Origin: Qipengyuania pelagi
Lineage (GTDB): Bacteria; Pseudomonadota; Alphaproteobacteria; Sphingomonadales; Sphingomonadaceae
DNA: 64,000 nucleotides
Reading direction: 5' to 3'
NCBI RefSeq assembly: GCF_009827295.1
Contig: NZ_WTYD01000001.1
Span: 248,001 to 312,000 of the forward strand
Of the stretch, positions 33,208 to 44,212 are shown piece after piece; the first letter of the stretch is position 1; each line of letters opens with the position of its first letter. The notes beneath the pieces are model-generated. The model worked only from the letters and a program-made list of their open reading frames with translations. It did not search any database and was not told the origin of the DNA. A program made the translations under genes and the position numbers.

Positions 33208-33450
33208 TCACAATTCCACCCCGCTCGCGATCGCTTCCAGTTTGCGGATGCGTTCCTTCAGATCGGATATCTCGATCCGGGCGGCGCCGATGGTGCTGCC
33301 GCGCTCGGGCTCGCTGCGCCCTTCGGCCAGTTCGCGCTCCTTCAGCGCCAGCCAGCCGCGCCAGCCGACCAGCAGGGCCGTGGCCGTTATCGCGAGCCCG
33401 ATCAGGGCGGCGACCGCGATGATGATGGTGGGGTCGAACATTTCCCTCAT
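33208..33450 (-). CDS. Psp-operon small membrane/coiled-coil paralogue 6
   Basis: 80 aa: an N-terminal helix IIIAVAALIGLAITATALLV, then a charged linker and the short coiled coil ISDLKERIRKLEAIASGVEL. The end matches the first half of the repeated RVRVLERIVTD module of its neighbours but is cut short. It is the last gene of the psp array. Confidence 0.7.
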   Translation of the reverse strand: MREMFDPTIIIAVAALIGLAITATALLVGWRGWLALKERELAEGRSEPERGSTIGAARIEISDLKERIRKLEAIASGVEL

Positions 33451-33480
33451 GTCCTTTCCTCGAAGGGGCCTTGATGCCCT

Positions 33481-33801
33481 TTAGTCCTTGTCGTGTTTCT
33501 CGCCCTCGGTGCGCAGCGCGTCGATCTCGGCGGAAAGCCGCCGCGTCTCGCGCGCGTCGAGGGAATTGCTGTCGGTGGCGATGCGTTCGAGCACGCGGAT
33601 GCGCTCGCGCAGATTTTCGATTTCGCGCCGCATCTCGCACGCCTCGCCTGGGTCGCGGTCGTCATGTCGGGCGGGAGGGAAGACCGGATTGCCGTCCTCG
33701 TCCCGCGTCACGCCCAGCGCGCCGTCATGGCGCCGAGTGTAGATCTGCACGATCCCCCAGATGACGATGCCCACCAGCGCGACCAGAGCCCAGCCGGTCA
33801 T
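33481..33801 (-). CDS. Psp-operon small membrane/coiled-coil paralogue 5
   Basis: 106 aa: one helix (ALVALVGIVIWGIVQIY), a hydrophilic linker, then MRREIENLRERIRVLERIAT and an extended coiled coil (TRRLSAEIDALRTEGEK). An insertion separates the two halves of the shared module. The start overlaps the next gene upstream by ATGA. Confidence 0.75.
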   Translation of the reverse strand: MTGWALVALVGIVIWGIVQIYTRRHDGALGVTRDEDGNPVFPPARHDDRDPGEACEMRREIENLRERIRVLERIATDSNSLDARETRRLSAEIDALRTEGEKHDKD

Positions 33802-34085
33802 TGCACGCTCTCCTCCAGCTCATTGCCGTCGCGCAGATCCTCGATCTGCATGGCGAGATCGGAGCCGCGATCGATGGCGATGCGTTCGAGAACGCGCACG
33901 CGGGCTTCCAGCTTCTGCGCCTTGGCGGCGTATTGCGCGGCCTGTTCGGCGGTCTTGTTGGCCATCAGCTCCATCTGCCTCTCCTTGTGCTTGAGCCAGG
34001 CCTGGAAACTGTCCTGCGCCATGCCCAGGACGATGGCGACCAGTGCCACGGTGCCGATCGTGATGGGGATGATTTCCCAGCCCAT
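33798..34085 (-). CDS. Psp-operon small membrane/coiled-coil paralogue 4
   Basis: 95 aa: helix PITIGTVALVAIVLGMA, amphipathic ERQMELMANKTAEQAAQYAA, then KLEARVRVLERIAIDRGSDL and AMQIEDLRD. It is closest to paralogue 1 (both have AQYAxxxQKLExRVRVLERI). An upstream in-frame extension is rejected because it overlaps the next gene. Confidence 0.78.
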   Translation of the reverse strand: MGWEIIPITIGTVALVAIVLGMAQDSFQAWLKHKERQMELMANKTAEQAAQYAAKAQKLEARVRVLERIAIDRGSDLAMQIEDLRDGNELEESVQ

Positions 34086-34426
34086 CAGTTCGCCTCCTGG
34101 CCTTTGTCCTTCAGCCGCTCGAATTCGTGGCTGAGCTGATAGCCGCTGTCGGTGACGATGCGTTCGACATTGGCGAGCCGGTCCTTCATCGCGCCCATCT
34201 CGGCGCGCAGCTGGGCGTTTTCCTGCGTCAGCAGTGCCACGCGCTCCTGCGCCTGGCTGGTGGTTCCCGGCTTCAGGGACTGTCCCCACATCCCTTCGAG
34301 GGGATAGCCGTTCTTGATCTTGAGCCGGGTCGTGTGGACCGACGCAAGAATCCCCGCCGCGCCGAGCGTGAACGCGCCGCCGATGATCCAGCCGAGATAG
34401 GGGAGGAAATCCGTGAACTGCATCAT
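34085..34426 (-). CDS. Psp-operon small membrane/coiled-coil paralogue 3
   Basis: 113 aa: helix LGWIIGGAFTLGAAGILASV, a GYPLEGMWG motif shared with paralogue 2, then coiled coil QAQERVALLTQENAQLRAEM and module DRLANVERIVTDSGYQLSHE. It overlaps both neighbours by one to four bases. Confidence 0.78.
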   Translation of the reverse strand: MMQFTDFLPYLGWIIGGAFTLGAAGILASVHTTRLKIKNGYPLEGMWGQSLKPGTTSQAQERVALLTQENAQLRAEMGAMKDRLANVERIVTDSGYQLSHEFERLKDKGQEAN

Positions 34427-34743
34427 GCCCTCTCCCTGCCCTGCGGCGCGTCCTGTTTGCGGCGATCGTCGCGCAGCGCCTCGATCTCTTCCGACAGCGA
34501 ATAGCCGCGGTCGGTCACGATCTTTTCAAGCACGATCATGCGATCCTGCATGGTGTCGAGCTTGTCGTTGAGCTCGCGGTTCTCCTCGCGAAGCCGCTTG
34601 TTCTCCTCGGTATCGGTCTTTTCGACCAGGCCGCCCCAATCGTTTTCAAGCGGGTAGCCGTGCTTGGCGCGGATCCAGTTGTTGATCAGCCAGCCCACGG
34701 TCACGGCGAGCACGATCAGCGCGATCATGATTTCGCGGTCCAT
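34423..34743 (-). CDS. Psp-operon small membrane/coiled-coil paralogue 2
   Basis: 106 aa: N-terminal helix IMIALIVLAVTVGWLINNWI, GYPLENDWG motif, coiled coil ENKRLREENRELNDKLDTMQ and module DRMIVLEKIVTDRGYSLSEE with IEALRD. Its stop overlaps the next start by 4 bp. The plan (one helix then LExIxxD) is that of an elongated PspB. Confidence 0.8.
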   Translation of the reverse strand: MDREIMIALIVLAVTVGWLINNWIRAKHGYPLENDWGGLVEKTDTEENKRLREENRELNDKLDTMQDRMIVLEKIVTDRGYSLSEEIEALRDDRRKQDAPQGRERA

Positions 34744-35060
34744 TACACTCTCTCCCGCTTTTCGAAGCTCAGCGGTGTGCCGCTATCATCGGTTTCGACG
34801 CTTCGGACGTCGCGCAGCGCCTCGATCTGGGTGGCGACGTCATAGCCTTTGTCGGTAACGATGCGTTCGAGGACGCGGACCCGGTCTTCGAGCTTCTGGA
34901 CCTGGCTGGCATATTGGGCGGCACGTTCGGCGGTGTGCTGGGCGGTGGCGGAAACCTGCATTTCCGCAACCTTGATCTTCTGCTTCGACCAGATCGCGAC
35001 CATTGGAATGCCGCACCCCATGACGATACCTGCAAGCGGTATCAAAATCCCCAGATCCAT
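34743..35060 (-). CDS. Psp-operon small membrane/coiled-coil paralogue 1
   Basis: 105 aa: helix LGILIPLAGIVMGCGIPMVA, then TAERAAQYASQVQKLEDRVR, module RVLERIVTDKGYDVATQIEA and LRD. It starts 36 bp after pspC, the only gap of note in the array, and overlaps paralogue 2 by one base. Confidence 0.8.
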   Translation of the reverse strand: MDLGILIPLAGIVMGCGIPMVAIWSKQKIKVAEMQVSATAQHTAERAAQYASQVQKLEDRVRVLERIVTDKGYDVATQIEALRDVRSVETDDSGTPLSFEKRERV

Positions 35061-35096
35061 CGTAATTTCCTCCTGTTCCCCTTAGTTCCGCGCCCC

Positions 35097-35471
35097 TCAG
35101 CGCAGGCGCTCGATCTCTGCGGTGAGGCGCGGGTTCGAGCTGACGTAGAAATGTTCGACCTCGGCGAGGCGGCGGTCCACGTCCTTCATCTTGGCGCGGA
35201 TTTCGCGGGCCGTGCGCTTCGGGCTCTGCCGGACGCGCTGCCAGTACCGGTTCTCGTCCTGATCGGCGTAGAGATAGGGCGGCTTCTTATCGAGCAGCAG
35301 GCCGGCGATGAAATAGGCGGGCAGGGCGAATCCGGTGATGAGGACCATGATGACGACCGCCATGCGCAGCCAGAACACATTGACCCCGGTATAATCCGCG
35401 AGGCCCGAGCACACGCCCATCAGCTTCGCATTCTGCTTGTCGCGATAGAGAGTGGTGCGGGGGCTGTTCAT
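35097..35471 (-). CDS. pspC: PspC-domain envelope-stress protein with a PspB-like tail
   Basis: 124 aa. The PspC domain (TTLYRDKQNAKLMGVCSGLA, DYTGVNVFWLRMAVVIMVLI, PAYFIAGLLLDKKP) is followed by a coiled coil, REIRAKMKDVDRRLAEVEHF ... LTAEIERLR, resembling the module in the following paralogues. It senses inner-membrane stress and, with PspB, frees PspF from PspA in the enterobacterial model. It overlaps pspB by 4 bp. Confidence 0.92.
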   Translation of the reverse strand: MNSPRTTLYRDKQNAKLMGVCSGLADYTGVNVFWLRMAVVIMVLITGFALPAYFIAGLLLDKKPPYLYADQDENRYWQRVRQSPKRTAREIRAKMKDVDRRLAEVEHFYVSSNPRLTAEIERLR

Positions 35472-35764
35472 TTCATCGATCCTTTCTTCTCGGCCATCAT
35501 CTGCTCGAGTTCGCGCAGCTGCTGGTTGTCGACCTCGCTGTCGTGGACGAGGCGGGCGGGCTTGAAATCGGCGTTGTCGCTGGCGACCAGGCGCTCGACC
35601 GTGTCCATGCGCTCATCGAGGCGCTTGGCGAGGTTGTAGAGCTCTTCGAGCAGGACCTCGTCATCGCTGGTGATCGAAGCGGAGGTCTTCCACTTGGTCA
35701 CGTAATGCATGACGATCCACGGCAGGGCGATAAAGATCGCGACGACGGCAAAGACTTCTTCCAT
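35468..35764 (-). CDS. pspB: PspB-like envelope-stress protein
   Basis: 98 aa: N-terminal helix VFAVVAIFIALPWIVMHYVT, then LLEELYNLAKRLDERMDTVE and RLVAS, the PspB leucine-zipper region, and an extra C-terminal helix. It lies between pspA and pspC, the usual order, 3 bp after pspA. Confidence 0.88.
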   Translation of the reverse strand: MEEVFAVVAIFIALPWIVMHYVTKWKTSASITSDDEVLLEELYNLAKRLDERMDTVERLVASDNADFKPARLVHDSEVDNQQLRELEQMMAEKKGSMK

Positions 35765-35767
35765 GGA

Positions 35768-36463
35768 TCAACCCTCCTTGTTTCCGGCGTCTTCGGGCTT
35801 GCCGAGCGCCTTTTTCATCTGTGCCAGTTCGTCGTCGATCGCGTCCGAGCCTTCCAGCGCGGCGATCTCGTCGGCGAGGCTGTTCTTGTCGCTGTTGTCG
35901 GCGATCGAGAGCGCATCGGCGCGCCCTTCGGCGTAATCGACCCGGCGCTCCAGCTGGTCGAAGCGCGCCAGAGCCTCGTCGGTCCGCTCGGTGCTCATCA
36001 GCGTGCGCAGCTTGACGCGGTTCTCCGCGCTTTCGAGGCGGGCGGCGATGGCGGTCTGGCGGCTGCGCGCCTCACGCAGGCGGTTCTGCAATTTGGCGAT
36101 ATCCTGCTCGTAGGCGCGCAGGGCATCGTCGAGCACCGAGATCTCCTGCTTCAGCTGGTCGGAGATATCGGCGGCCTTCTTCTTTTCGACGAGCGCCGCG
36201 CGGGCCAGATCCTCGCGATCCTTCGACAGAGCGAGCTGCGCCTTTTCGGACCAGTCGGCCTGCAACCGGTCGAGCTGCACGGTCTTGCGGTGCATTTCCT
36301 TCTGGTCGGCGATGGTGCGCGCCGCGCTGGCGCGGACTTCGACGAGCGTTTCTTCCATTTCGAGGATGATCATGCGGATCATCTTCGAAGGGTCGTCCGC
36401 CTTGTCGAGCATATCGTTGAAATTGGCCGCGATGATGTCGCGGGTGCGGCTGAATATTCCCAT
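35768..36463 (-). CDS. pspA: Phage shock protein A
   Basis: 231 aa. The start GIFSRTRDIIAANFNDMLDK and long coiled coils (IRMIILEMEETLVEVRASAA, LDDALRAYEQDIAKLQNRLR) are those of PspA/IM30, an ESCRT-III-like membrane-repair protein and PspF inhibitor. ATG 36463 has GGAG 8 nt upstream. The frame stays open upstream to ATG 36691, so a longer 307-aa product with a 76-residue extension is possible and is listed separately. Confidence 0.95.
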   Translation of the reverse strand: MGIFSRTRDIIAANFNDMLDKADDPSKMIRMIILEMEETLVEVRASAARTIADQKEMHRKTVQLDRLQADWSEKAQLALSKDREDLARAALVEKKKAADISDQLKQEISVLDDALRAYEQDIAKLQNRLREARSRQTAIAARLESAENRVKLRTLMSTERTDEALARFDQLERRVDYAEGRADALSIADNSDKNSLADEIAALEGSDAIDDELAQMKKALGKPEDAGNKEG

Positions 36464-36691
36464 CAAAGGTGCTCCGTTGGAAAAGAATTCGTTGAGTTTC
36501 GCTTCGACCCTGGCGCCGTCCATCCAGTCTCCGGCCGACATTCTGTCCGATCGGTCGGACTGGCGATCACGCTGGGTCGGGGTGGGGGACCGGCGCAGGC
36601 GCTCGACCTCTTCCTCGATCCGCGAGGGGCGGCGTTCTGGCCGCAGATTGCTGTTGTCCCTCATCAGGCGGGGGTCCTCACGATCGCTCAT
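36464..36691 (-). other. In-frame 76-codon extension upstream of pspA
   Basis: From ATG 36691 (AGGTGG 7 nt upstream) the frame runs without a stop into pspA. The sequence is charged: SDREDPRLMRDNSNLRPERR, IEEEVERLRRSPTPTQRDRQ, then DGARVEAKLNEFFSNGAPL. Its ATG overlaps the stop of the 50-aa gene by ATGA, a strong sign that it is translated. Either PspA is made in two forms or an ancestral separate gene has fused by stop-codon loss. Confidence 0.6.
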
Positions 36692-36840
36692 GCCAGTTCC
36701 ACCTGGGCGAACCCGCTGATCGGCGGCGCGGGCGGGTTTGCCGGGGCCTGGCCTTGGAAAGCGATGAAAGTGACCATCGCGGCCACGCTGACCATCGCGG
36801 CGTGGCCGAGGCGGGTGCGGAAGAAGCGAAGGTCGTACAT
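36688..36840 (-). CDS. Small single-helix protein heading the psp operon
   Basis: 50 aa: YDLRFFRTRLGHAAMVSVAA then MVTFIAFQGQAPANPP and a short tail. One hydrophobic helix or signal peptide and a Pro-rich end are visible. GGAAAG lies 9 nt before ATG 36840. It lies 45 bp after the sigma-54-type promoter and overlaps the pspA extension, so it is the first gene of the operon. Function unknown. Confidence 0.6.
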   Translation of the reverse strand: MYDLRFFRTRLGHAAMVSVAAMVTFIAFQGQAPANPPAPPISGFAQVELA

Positions 36841-36884
36841 GGTTCTGATCTTTCCGGTCTGGTTTCGTGTGTTGTTCATAGATT

Positions 36885-36901
36885 AGCAAGCTGTATGCCA
36901 A
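36885..36901 (-). promoter_or_regulatory. Sigma-54-type promoter for the psp operon
   Basis: On the minus strand TTGGCATACAGCTTGCT has GG and GC exactly ten bases apart, matching the -24/-12 consensus TTGGCAC-N5-TTGCW. Transcription would begin near 36873 and run into the 50-aa gene and pspA. PspF, a sigma-54 activator, is encoded divergently, so the AT-rich stretch up to about 36950 probably holds its upstream binding sites. Confidence 0.78.
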
Positions 36902-37001
36902 ATCACATAAGATACTGATAAAAAGAGACATTCTATAATTCGACGAACGACATTGCGGTGCCAGTTGCCAAGATATGGGAATTTTCGCTAATCCATGGGC
37001 T

Positions 37002-38024
37002 ATGGAGCGGGAAAATCAGTTCGTCGGGCAATCTGGTGCCTTTCTCGACGCGGTCGAGCGGACCAGCCGTGCCGCACCGATGCGGCGTCCGGTTCTGATC
37101 ATTGGCGAGCGCGGAACGGGCAAGGAATTGATTGCCGAACGCCTCCATCGCCTGTCGACCCGCTGGGACGAACCGCTCGTCACGATGAACTGCGCCGCTC
37201 TGCCCGAAACGCTGATCGAGGCCGAATTGTTCGGGCACGAGGCGGGCGCCTTCACCGGCGCCACGAAGCAGCGCGTCGGCCGGTTCGAGGAGGCGGACAA
37301 GGGCACGCTGTTCCTCGACGAATTGGGCACGCTGTCGATGGGCGCGCAGGAGAGATTGCTGCGTGCGGTCGAATACGGCGAGGTCACGCGCATCGGCGCG
37401 AGCCGCCCGGTCCGCGTGGACGTGCGCATCGTCGCCGCCACCAATGAGGATCTTCCGACCAAGGCCGAGCGCGGCGATTTTCGCGCCGACCTGCTCGATC
37501 GCCTGAGTTTCGAGGTTATAACCCTGCCGCCTTTGCGGGTGCGCGAAGGCGATATAGCGGTTCTCTCCGAATATTTCGGGCGTCGCATGGCGGCGGAGAT
37601 CGGCTGGGAAGGGTGGCCTGGTTTTGCCGACCACATCCGCGAACAGATGGAACAGCACCCCTGGCCGGGCAATGTCCGCGAGCTGCGCAATGTGGTCGAA
37701 CGCGCGGTCTATCGCTGGGACGATTGGGGAAATCCGATCGGCCATGTCGTCTTCGACCCGTTCGACAGCCCGTGGAAGCCCGCCGCGCCGCCCCTGCGCG
37801 CCGAGCCACGCGGCCCGTCGGCACCCGCCCGCGAATCGAGCGGGCCCGATTACGATTCGATCGCCGATCTGCGCGCAGCGGTGGACGAGCACGAGCGCGC
37901 GATCGTGGAACACGCGCTCGGCAAGCACCGCTGGAACCAGCGCCAGACCGCCAAGGCGCTAGGCCTCAGCTACGACCAGCTACGCCACTGCATCAAGAAG
38001 CACGGGCTGGGCGAAAGCGATTGA
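37002..38024 (+). CDS. pspF: Sigma-54-dependent psp operon activator
   Basis: 340 aa. AAA+ domain with Walker A IGERGTGKELIAERLH, the sigma-54 contact loop GHEAGAFTGA, Walker B GTLFLDELG and PWPGNVRELRNVVERAVYRW. A Fis-type helix-turn-helix closes the protein (WNQRQTAKALGLSYDQLRHC). There is no receiver domain, as in PspF. ATG 37002 gives the usual RENQFVGQS start; an ATG at 36975 would add 9 residues. Confidence 0.95.
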   Translation: MERENQFVGQSGAFLDAVERTSRAAPMRRPVLIIGERGTGKELIAERLHRLSTRWDEPLVTMNCAALPETLIEAELFGHEAGAFTGATKQRVGRFEEADKGTLFLDELGTLSMGAQERLLRAVEYGEVTRIGASRPVRVDVRIVAATNEDLPTKAERGDFRADLLDRLSFEVITLPPLRVREGDIAVLSEYFGRRMAAEIGWEGWPGFADHIREQMEQHPWPGNVRELRNVVERAVYRWDDWGNPIGHVVFDPFDSPWKPAAPPLRAEPRGPSAPARESSGPDYDSIADLRAAVDEHERAIVEHALGKHRWNQRQTAKALGLSYDQLRHCIKKHGLGESD

Positions 38025-38156
38025 GCTTGCCATTACTGTGCGTGAAGGTTAGGTAGACTGACATCCCGACATTGTCGCGACACTGGAGGGGCTGGCGCCG
38101 CGAGGGGCCGGCCACGAAGGCCTGTCGCTGCGATGCCTTGCAAATCTGGAGAGCGA

Positions 38157-38720
38157 ATGGCCGATCTGGCGCGTCTGACCGAAGTGATCGAACCCGAAGC
38201 GGCCGCGCTGGGTTTCGAACTCGTGCGCGTGAAGATCATGCCGTCCGAAGCCGGCGACGGCGCCCAGGCGCTGCAGATCATGGCCGAGGATCCGAAGACC
38301 GGGCAGCTCGTGATCGAACAATGCGCCGCCCTCTCGCGCCGCGTCTCCGACCGGATCGACGCGCTGGAGGAAGAGGGCGAGGTGCTGATCGACGGGGCCT
38401 ATCACCTCGAAGTCAGCTCGCCCGGTATCGATCGTCCGCTGACCCGCGCAAAGGATTTCTCCGCCTGGGCGGGGCATGAAACCAAGATCGCGATGGACAA
38501 GGCCTGGAACGGCCAGCGCAATCTGCGCGGCGAACTTGTCGGGATAGAGGATGGTATGGTCACCATCGTCGATCGCAAGGCGGGCGAGACCAGCGTCCCC
38601 CGCGAAAAGATTCATTCGGCGCAGCTCGTCTTGACCGACGCGCTGATCGCCGCCACCCAGCCGCTCGACACGAGCGGTGCCGACGAAATCGTCGAAACTG
38701 AAGAAAAGGCAGACGACTGA
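38157..38720 (+). CDS. rimP: Ribosome maturation factor RimP
   Basis: 187 aa. LGFELVRVKIMPS, CAALSRRVSDRIDA and YHLEVSSPGIDRPLTRAKDF identify RimP, needed for 30S assembly. ATG 38157 has GGAGAG upstream and gives the typical length. It overlaps nusA by one base. The 132-bp spacer before it probably holds the promoter of the rimP-nusA-infB operon. Confidence 0.95.
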   Translation: MADLARLTEVIEPEAAALGFELVRVKIMPSEAGDGAQALQIMAEDPKTGQLVIEQCAALSRRVSDRIDALEEEGEVLIDGAYHLEVSSPGIDRPLTRAKDFSAWAGHETKIAMDKAWNGQRNLRGELVGIEDGMVTIVDRKAGETSVPREKIHSAQLVLTDALIAATQPLDTSGADEIVETEEKADD

Positions 38721-40384
38721 TGGCCAGTGCCATTTCCGCCAACAAGGCCGAACTCCTCGCGATCGCCAATTCGGTCGCATCCGAGAAGATGATCGACAAG
38801 TCCATCGTGATCGAAGCGATGGAAGAGGCGATCCAGAAGGCCGCGCGTGCGCGCTACGGCGCCGAGAACGACATCCGCGCCAAGCTCGATCCCAATAGCG
38901 GCGACCTGCGCCTGTGGCGCGTCGTCGAAGTGGTCGAGGAGGTCGAGGATTATTTCAAGCAGGTCGATCTCGCCGCCGCGCAAAAGCTCGACAAGGATGC
39001 GAAGCTGGGCGATTTCATCGTCGATCCGCTGCCGCCGGTTGATCTCGGCCGCATCGACGCGCAGTCCGCCAAGCAGGTGATCTTCCAGAAGGTCCGCGAT
39101 GCCGAGCGTGAGCGCCAGTACGAGGAATTCAAGGACCGCGCGGGCGAAGTCATCACCGGCGTCATCAAGTCGGTCGAATTCGGCCATGTCATCGTCAATC
39201 TCGGCCGGGCCGAAGGCGTCATTCGCCGCGACCAGCAGATCCCGCGCGAAGCCGCCCGTGTGGGCGAGCGGGTGCGCGCGCTGATCACCAAGGTGGAGCG
39301 CAACAATCGCGGCCCGCAGATCTTCCTCAGCCGTGCCGCGCCTGAATTCATGAAGAAGCTGTTCGCGCAGGAAGTGCCCGAAATCTACGACGGCATCATC
39401 GAGATCAAGGCCGCCGCCCGCGATCCGGGCAGCCGCGCCAAGATCGGCGTTATCTCGCATGACAGCTCGATCGACCCGGTCGGCGCCTGCGTCGGCATGA
39501 AGGGCAGCCGCGTCCAGGCGGTCGTCCAGGAATTGCAGGGCGAGAAGATCGACATCATCCCCTGGAGCGAGGAGCAGGCGACCTTCATCGTCAACGCGCT
39601 CCAGCCCGCCACCGTCGCGCGCGTCGTGCTCGACGAGGAAGAGGGCCGCATCGAAGTCGTCGTGCCCGACGATCAGCTGTCTCTGGCGATCGGCCGTCGC
39701 GGCCAGAACGTGCGTCTCGCCAGCCAGCTGACCGGTCACCAGATCGACATCATGACCGAGGAAGAGGCGAGCGAGAAGCGGTCGAAGGAATTCGCCGAAC
39801 GCTCCAAGATGTTCGAGGAAGAACTCGACGTCGACGAGACGCTGTCGCAGCTGCTGGTGGCCGAAGGCTTCGCCGAGCTGGACGAGGTCGCCTATGTCGA
39901 ACTCGACGAACTGGCCGCGATCGAAGGCTTCGACGAGGAGCTGGCCGAGGAATTGCAGAGCCGCGCGGTCGAAGCGATCGAGCGCCAGGAAGCCGCGCAT
40001 CGCGAGACGCGCCGCGAACTGGGCGTCGAGGACGATCTCGCCGAACTGCCGCACCTCACCGAACAGATGCTGGTCGTGCTCGGCAAGGCGGGGATCAAGA
40101 CGCTCGACGATCTGGCCGATCTCGCCACCGACGAACTGATCGCCAAGAAGCGCGAGGCGCCGCGTCGCCGCCAGCCCGCTGGCGACATGAGCGGCCCGCC
40201 GATGCGCCGTCCGGCGCAGCGTCCCGAAGACAAGGGCGGGGTGCTCGGCGAATTTGGCCTGAACGAAGAGCAGGGCAACGAGATCATCATGGCCGCCCGC
40301 GCCCACTGGTTCGAAGATGAGGAACCGGCTCCCGCCGCCTCCTCCGATTCACAGGAGGCCGCTCATGCGGACTCCGAACAATGA
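38720..40384 (+). CDS. nusA: Transcription termination/antitermination factor NusA
   Basis: 554 aa. The N-terminal RNAP-binding domain is followed by an S1 domain (AGEVITGVIKSVEFGHVIVN), KH domains (DPVGACVGMKGSRVQAVVQE, LSLAIGRRGQNVRLASQLTG) and two C-terminal acidic helix-hairpin-helix repeats. It modulates pausing and termination. It is followed by ylxR, which overlaps it by 20 bp. Confidence 0.97.
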   Translation: MASAISANKAELLAIANSVASEKMIDKSIVIEAMEEAIQKAARARYGAENDIRAKLDPNSGDLRLWRVVEVVEEVEDYFKQVDLAAAQKLDKDAKLGDFIVDPLPPVDLGRIDAQSAKQVIFQKVRDAERERQYEEFKDRAGEVITGVIKSVEFGHVIVNLGRAEGVIRRDQQIPREAARVGERVRALITKVERNNRGPQIFLSRAAPEFMKKLFAQEVPEIYDGIIEIKAAARDPGSRAKIGVISHDSSIDPVGACVGMKGSRVQAVVQELQGEKIDIIPWSEEQATFIVNALQPATVARVVLDEEEGRIEVVVPDDQLSLAIGRRGQNVRLASQLTGHQIDIMTEEEASEKRSKEFAERSKMFEEELDVDETLSQLLVAEGFAELDEVAYVELDELAAIEGFDEELAEELQSRAVEAIERQEAAHRETRRELGVEDDLAELPHLTEQMLVVLGKAGIKTLDDLADLATDELIAKKREAPRRRQPAGDMSGPPMRRPAQRPEDKGGVLGEFGLNEEQGNEIIMAARAHWFEDEEPAPAASSDSQEAAHADSEQ

Positions 40385-41213
40385 GCGCCTAGCGTCCCAG
40401 ACAGACCGAGCCGACCCGATCTCGTCCCCTGAAGGGGACGGGGCGGGGAAGGGTGCGCCCGCAAAGCGCCAACAGTCCGAAGGCAAGCAGAACGAGCGGC
40501 GCTGCATCCTTGCGGGCGAATCGTCGCCGCGCGAGGGGCTGATCCGCCTCGCCGTGTCGCCTTCGGGCCTGGTCCTACCCGATGTGCAGGCCAAGGCTCC
40601 GGGCCGTGGTGCGTGGATCGGCGTTACGCGCGCCGAGCTTGAGGAGGCGATGGCCAAGGGGCGGCTAAAGGCCGCGCTCGCCCGCGCCTTCAAGTCCGGC
40701 GATCTCGAAATCCCTGCCGACCTGCCCGAAAAGATCGAAAGCGCGCTCGCGCGCGTCCTGCTCGACCGGCTGGGGCTGGAACTGAGAGCGGGAAGCCTTA
40801 TCTTGGGCACCCAGCGCATCGCCGAAGCGGCGCGCGGGGGCGCGGTCGAACTGCTGGCTCATGCCAGCGATGCCAGCGAAGACGGGCGCAAGAAGCTCGA
40901 CCAGGCATGGCGCGTCGGCGCCGAGCGCGAGGGCAGCGGCGATCGCGGCCTCGTCTTGCCGCTGGACCGCATGGCGTTGTCTGTGGCATTGGGCCGCGAG
41001 AATGTGGTGCATCTGGCCGTGGGACATCCCAGGGCGGCGGCGCGGATCGCGGGGCTTCTCCAGCGCCTGATCCATTTCAGCGGGGATGCGACCGATGCTC
41101 AAGCACCGGAAGCGGCCACGAATACGAACGATACGCAGAGCGATTTGAACGATGGCGCGGCCCCCATCGGGGCGGGCCGCGAGATGACGAATACGGAAGA
41201 AAGAACGAGCTAG
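40365..41213 (+). CDS. YlxR/DUF448 RNA-binding protein with L7Ae-like C-terminus
   Basis: 282 aa. NERRCILAGESSPREGLIRL and KAPGRGAWI are the DUF448 signatures. The second half (ELRAGSLILGTQRIAEAARG, GAVELLAHASDASEDGR) resembles an L7Ae-type RNA-binding fold, as in other alphaproteobacterial YlxR proteins. AGGAGG lies 7 nt before ATG 40365 inside the nusA end, which decides this start. Confidence 0.88.
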   Translation: MRTPNNERLASQTDRADPISSPEGDGAGKGAPAKRQQSEGKQNERRCILAGESSPREGLIRLAVSPSGLVLPDVQAKAPGRGAWIGVTRAELEEAMAKGRLKAALARAFKSGDLEIPADLPEKIESALARVLLDRLGLELRAGSLILGTQRIAEAARGGAVELLAHASDASEDGRKKLDQAWRVGAEREGSGDRGLVLPLDRMALSVALGRENVVHLAVGHPRAAARIAGLLQRLIHFSGDATDAQAPEAATNTNDTQSDLNDGAAPIGAGREMTNTEERTS

Positions 41214-43790
<2,577 letters not shown>

Positions 43791-43808
43791 TCCGCTCGCC
43801 CACCCTCG

Positions 43809-44201
43809 ATGGCAAAACACGCGTCTTCGTCCGAACAGCAATCCGTCCGCGTCCTCAAGGTGGGGGAGCGGGTGCGGCATATCCTATCCGAACTGCTCGC
43901 CCGGGGCGAGGCGCATGACGACGTGCTGCGCGCGCATACGATCAGCGTGACCGAGGTGCGGATGACCCCGGACCTCAGGAACGCCAAGGCTTACGTGAAG
44001 CCGCTGATGGGCGAGGACGAGACTGCGGTGTTGAAGGCGCTGCGCACCAACACCGCCTTCTTCCAGAAAGAGGTCGCACAGCGGCTGGGCCTGAAATTCG
44101 CGCCCCGCCTGAGCTTCCAGCCCGACGAGAGCTTCGACGAGGCGGACCGGATCGAGCGATTGCTGAACGATCCCAAGGTGGCGCGCGACCTGGACGACTG
44201 A
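43809..44201 (+). CDS. rbfA: Ribosome-binding factor A
   Basis: 130 aa. [40 protein letters not shown] and the C-terminal [20 protein letters not shown] match RbfA, a cold-shock 30S maturation factor. It lies 18 bp after infB as usual. Confidence 0.96.
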   Translation: MAKHASSSEQQSVRVLKVGERVRHILSELLARGEAHDDVLRAHTISVTEVRMTPDLRNAKAYVKPLMGEDETAVLKALRTNTAFFQKEVAQRLGLKFAPRLSFQPDESFDEADRIERLLNDPKVARDLDD

Positions 44202-44212
44202 GCATGGCGGCT

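Noticed and set aside
38612..40306. Long minus-strand frame opposite nusA
   Set aside because: Sequence made of LDDR/FLVQ-type repeats with no recognisable fold; nusA on the other strand is certain.
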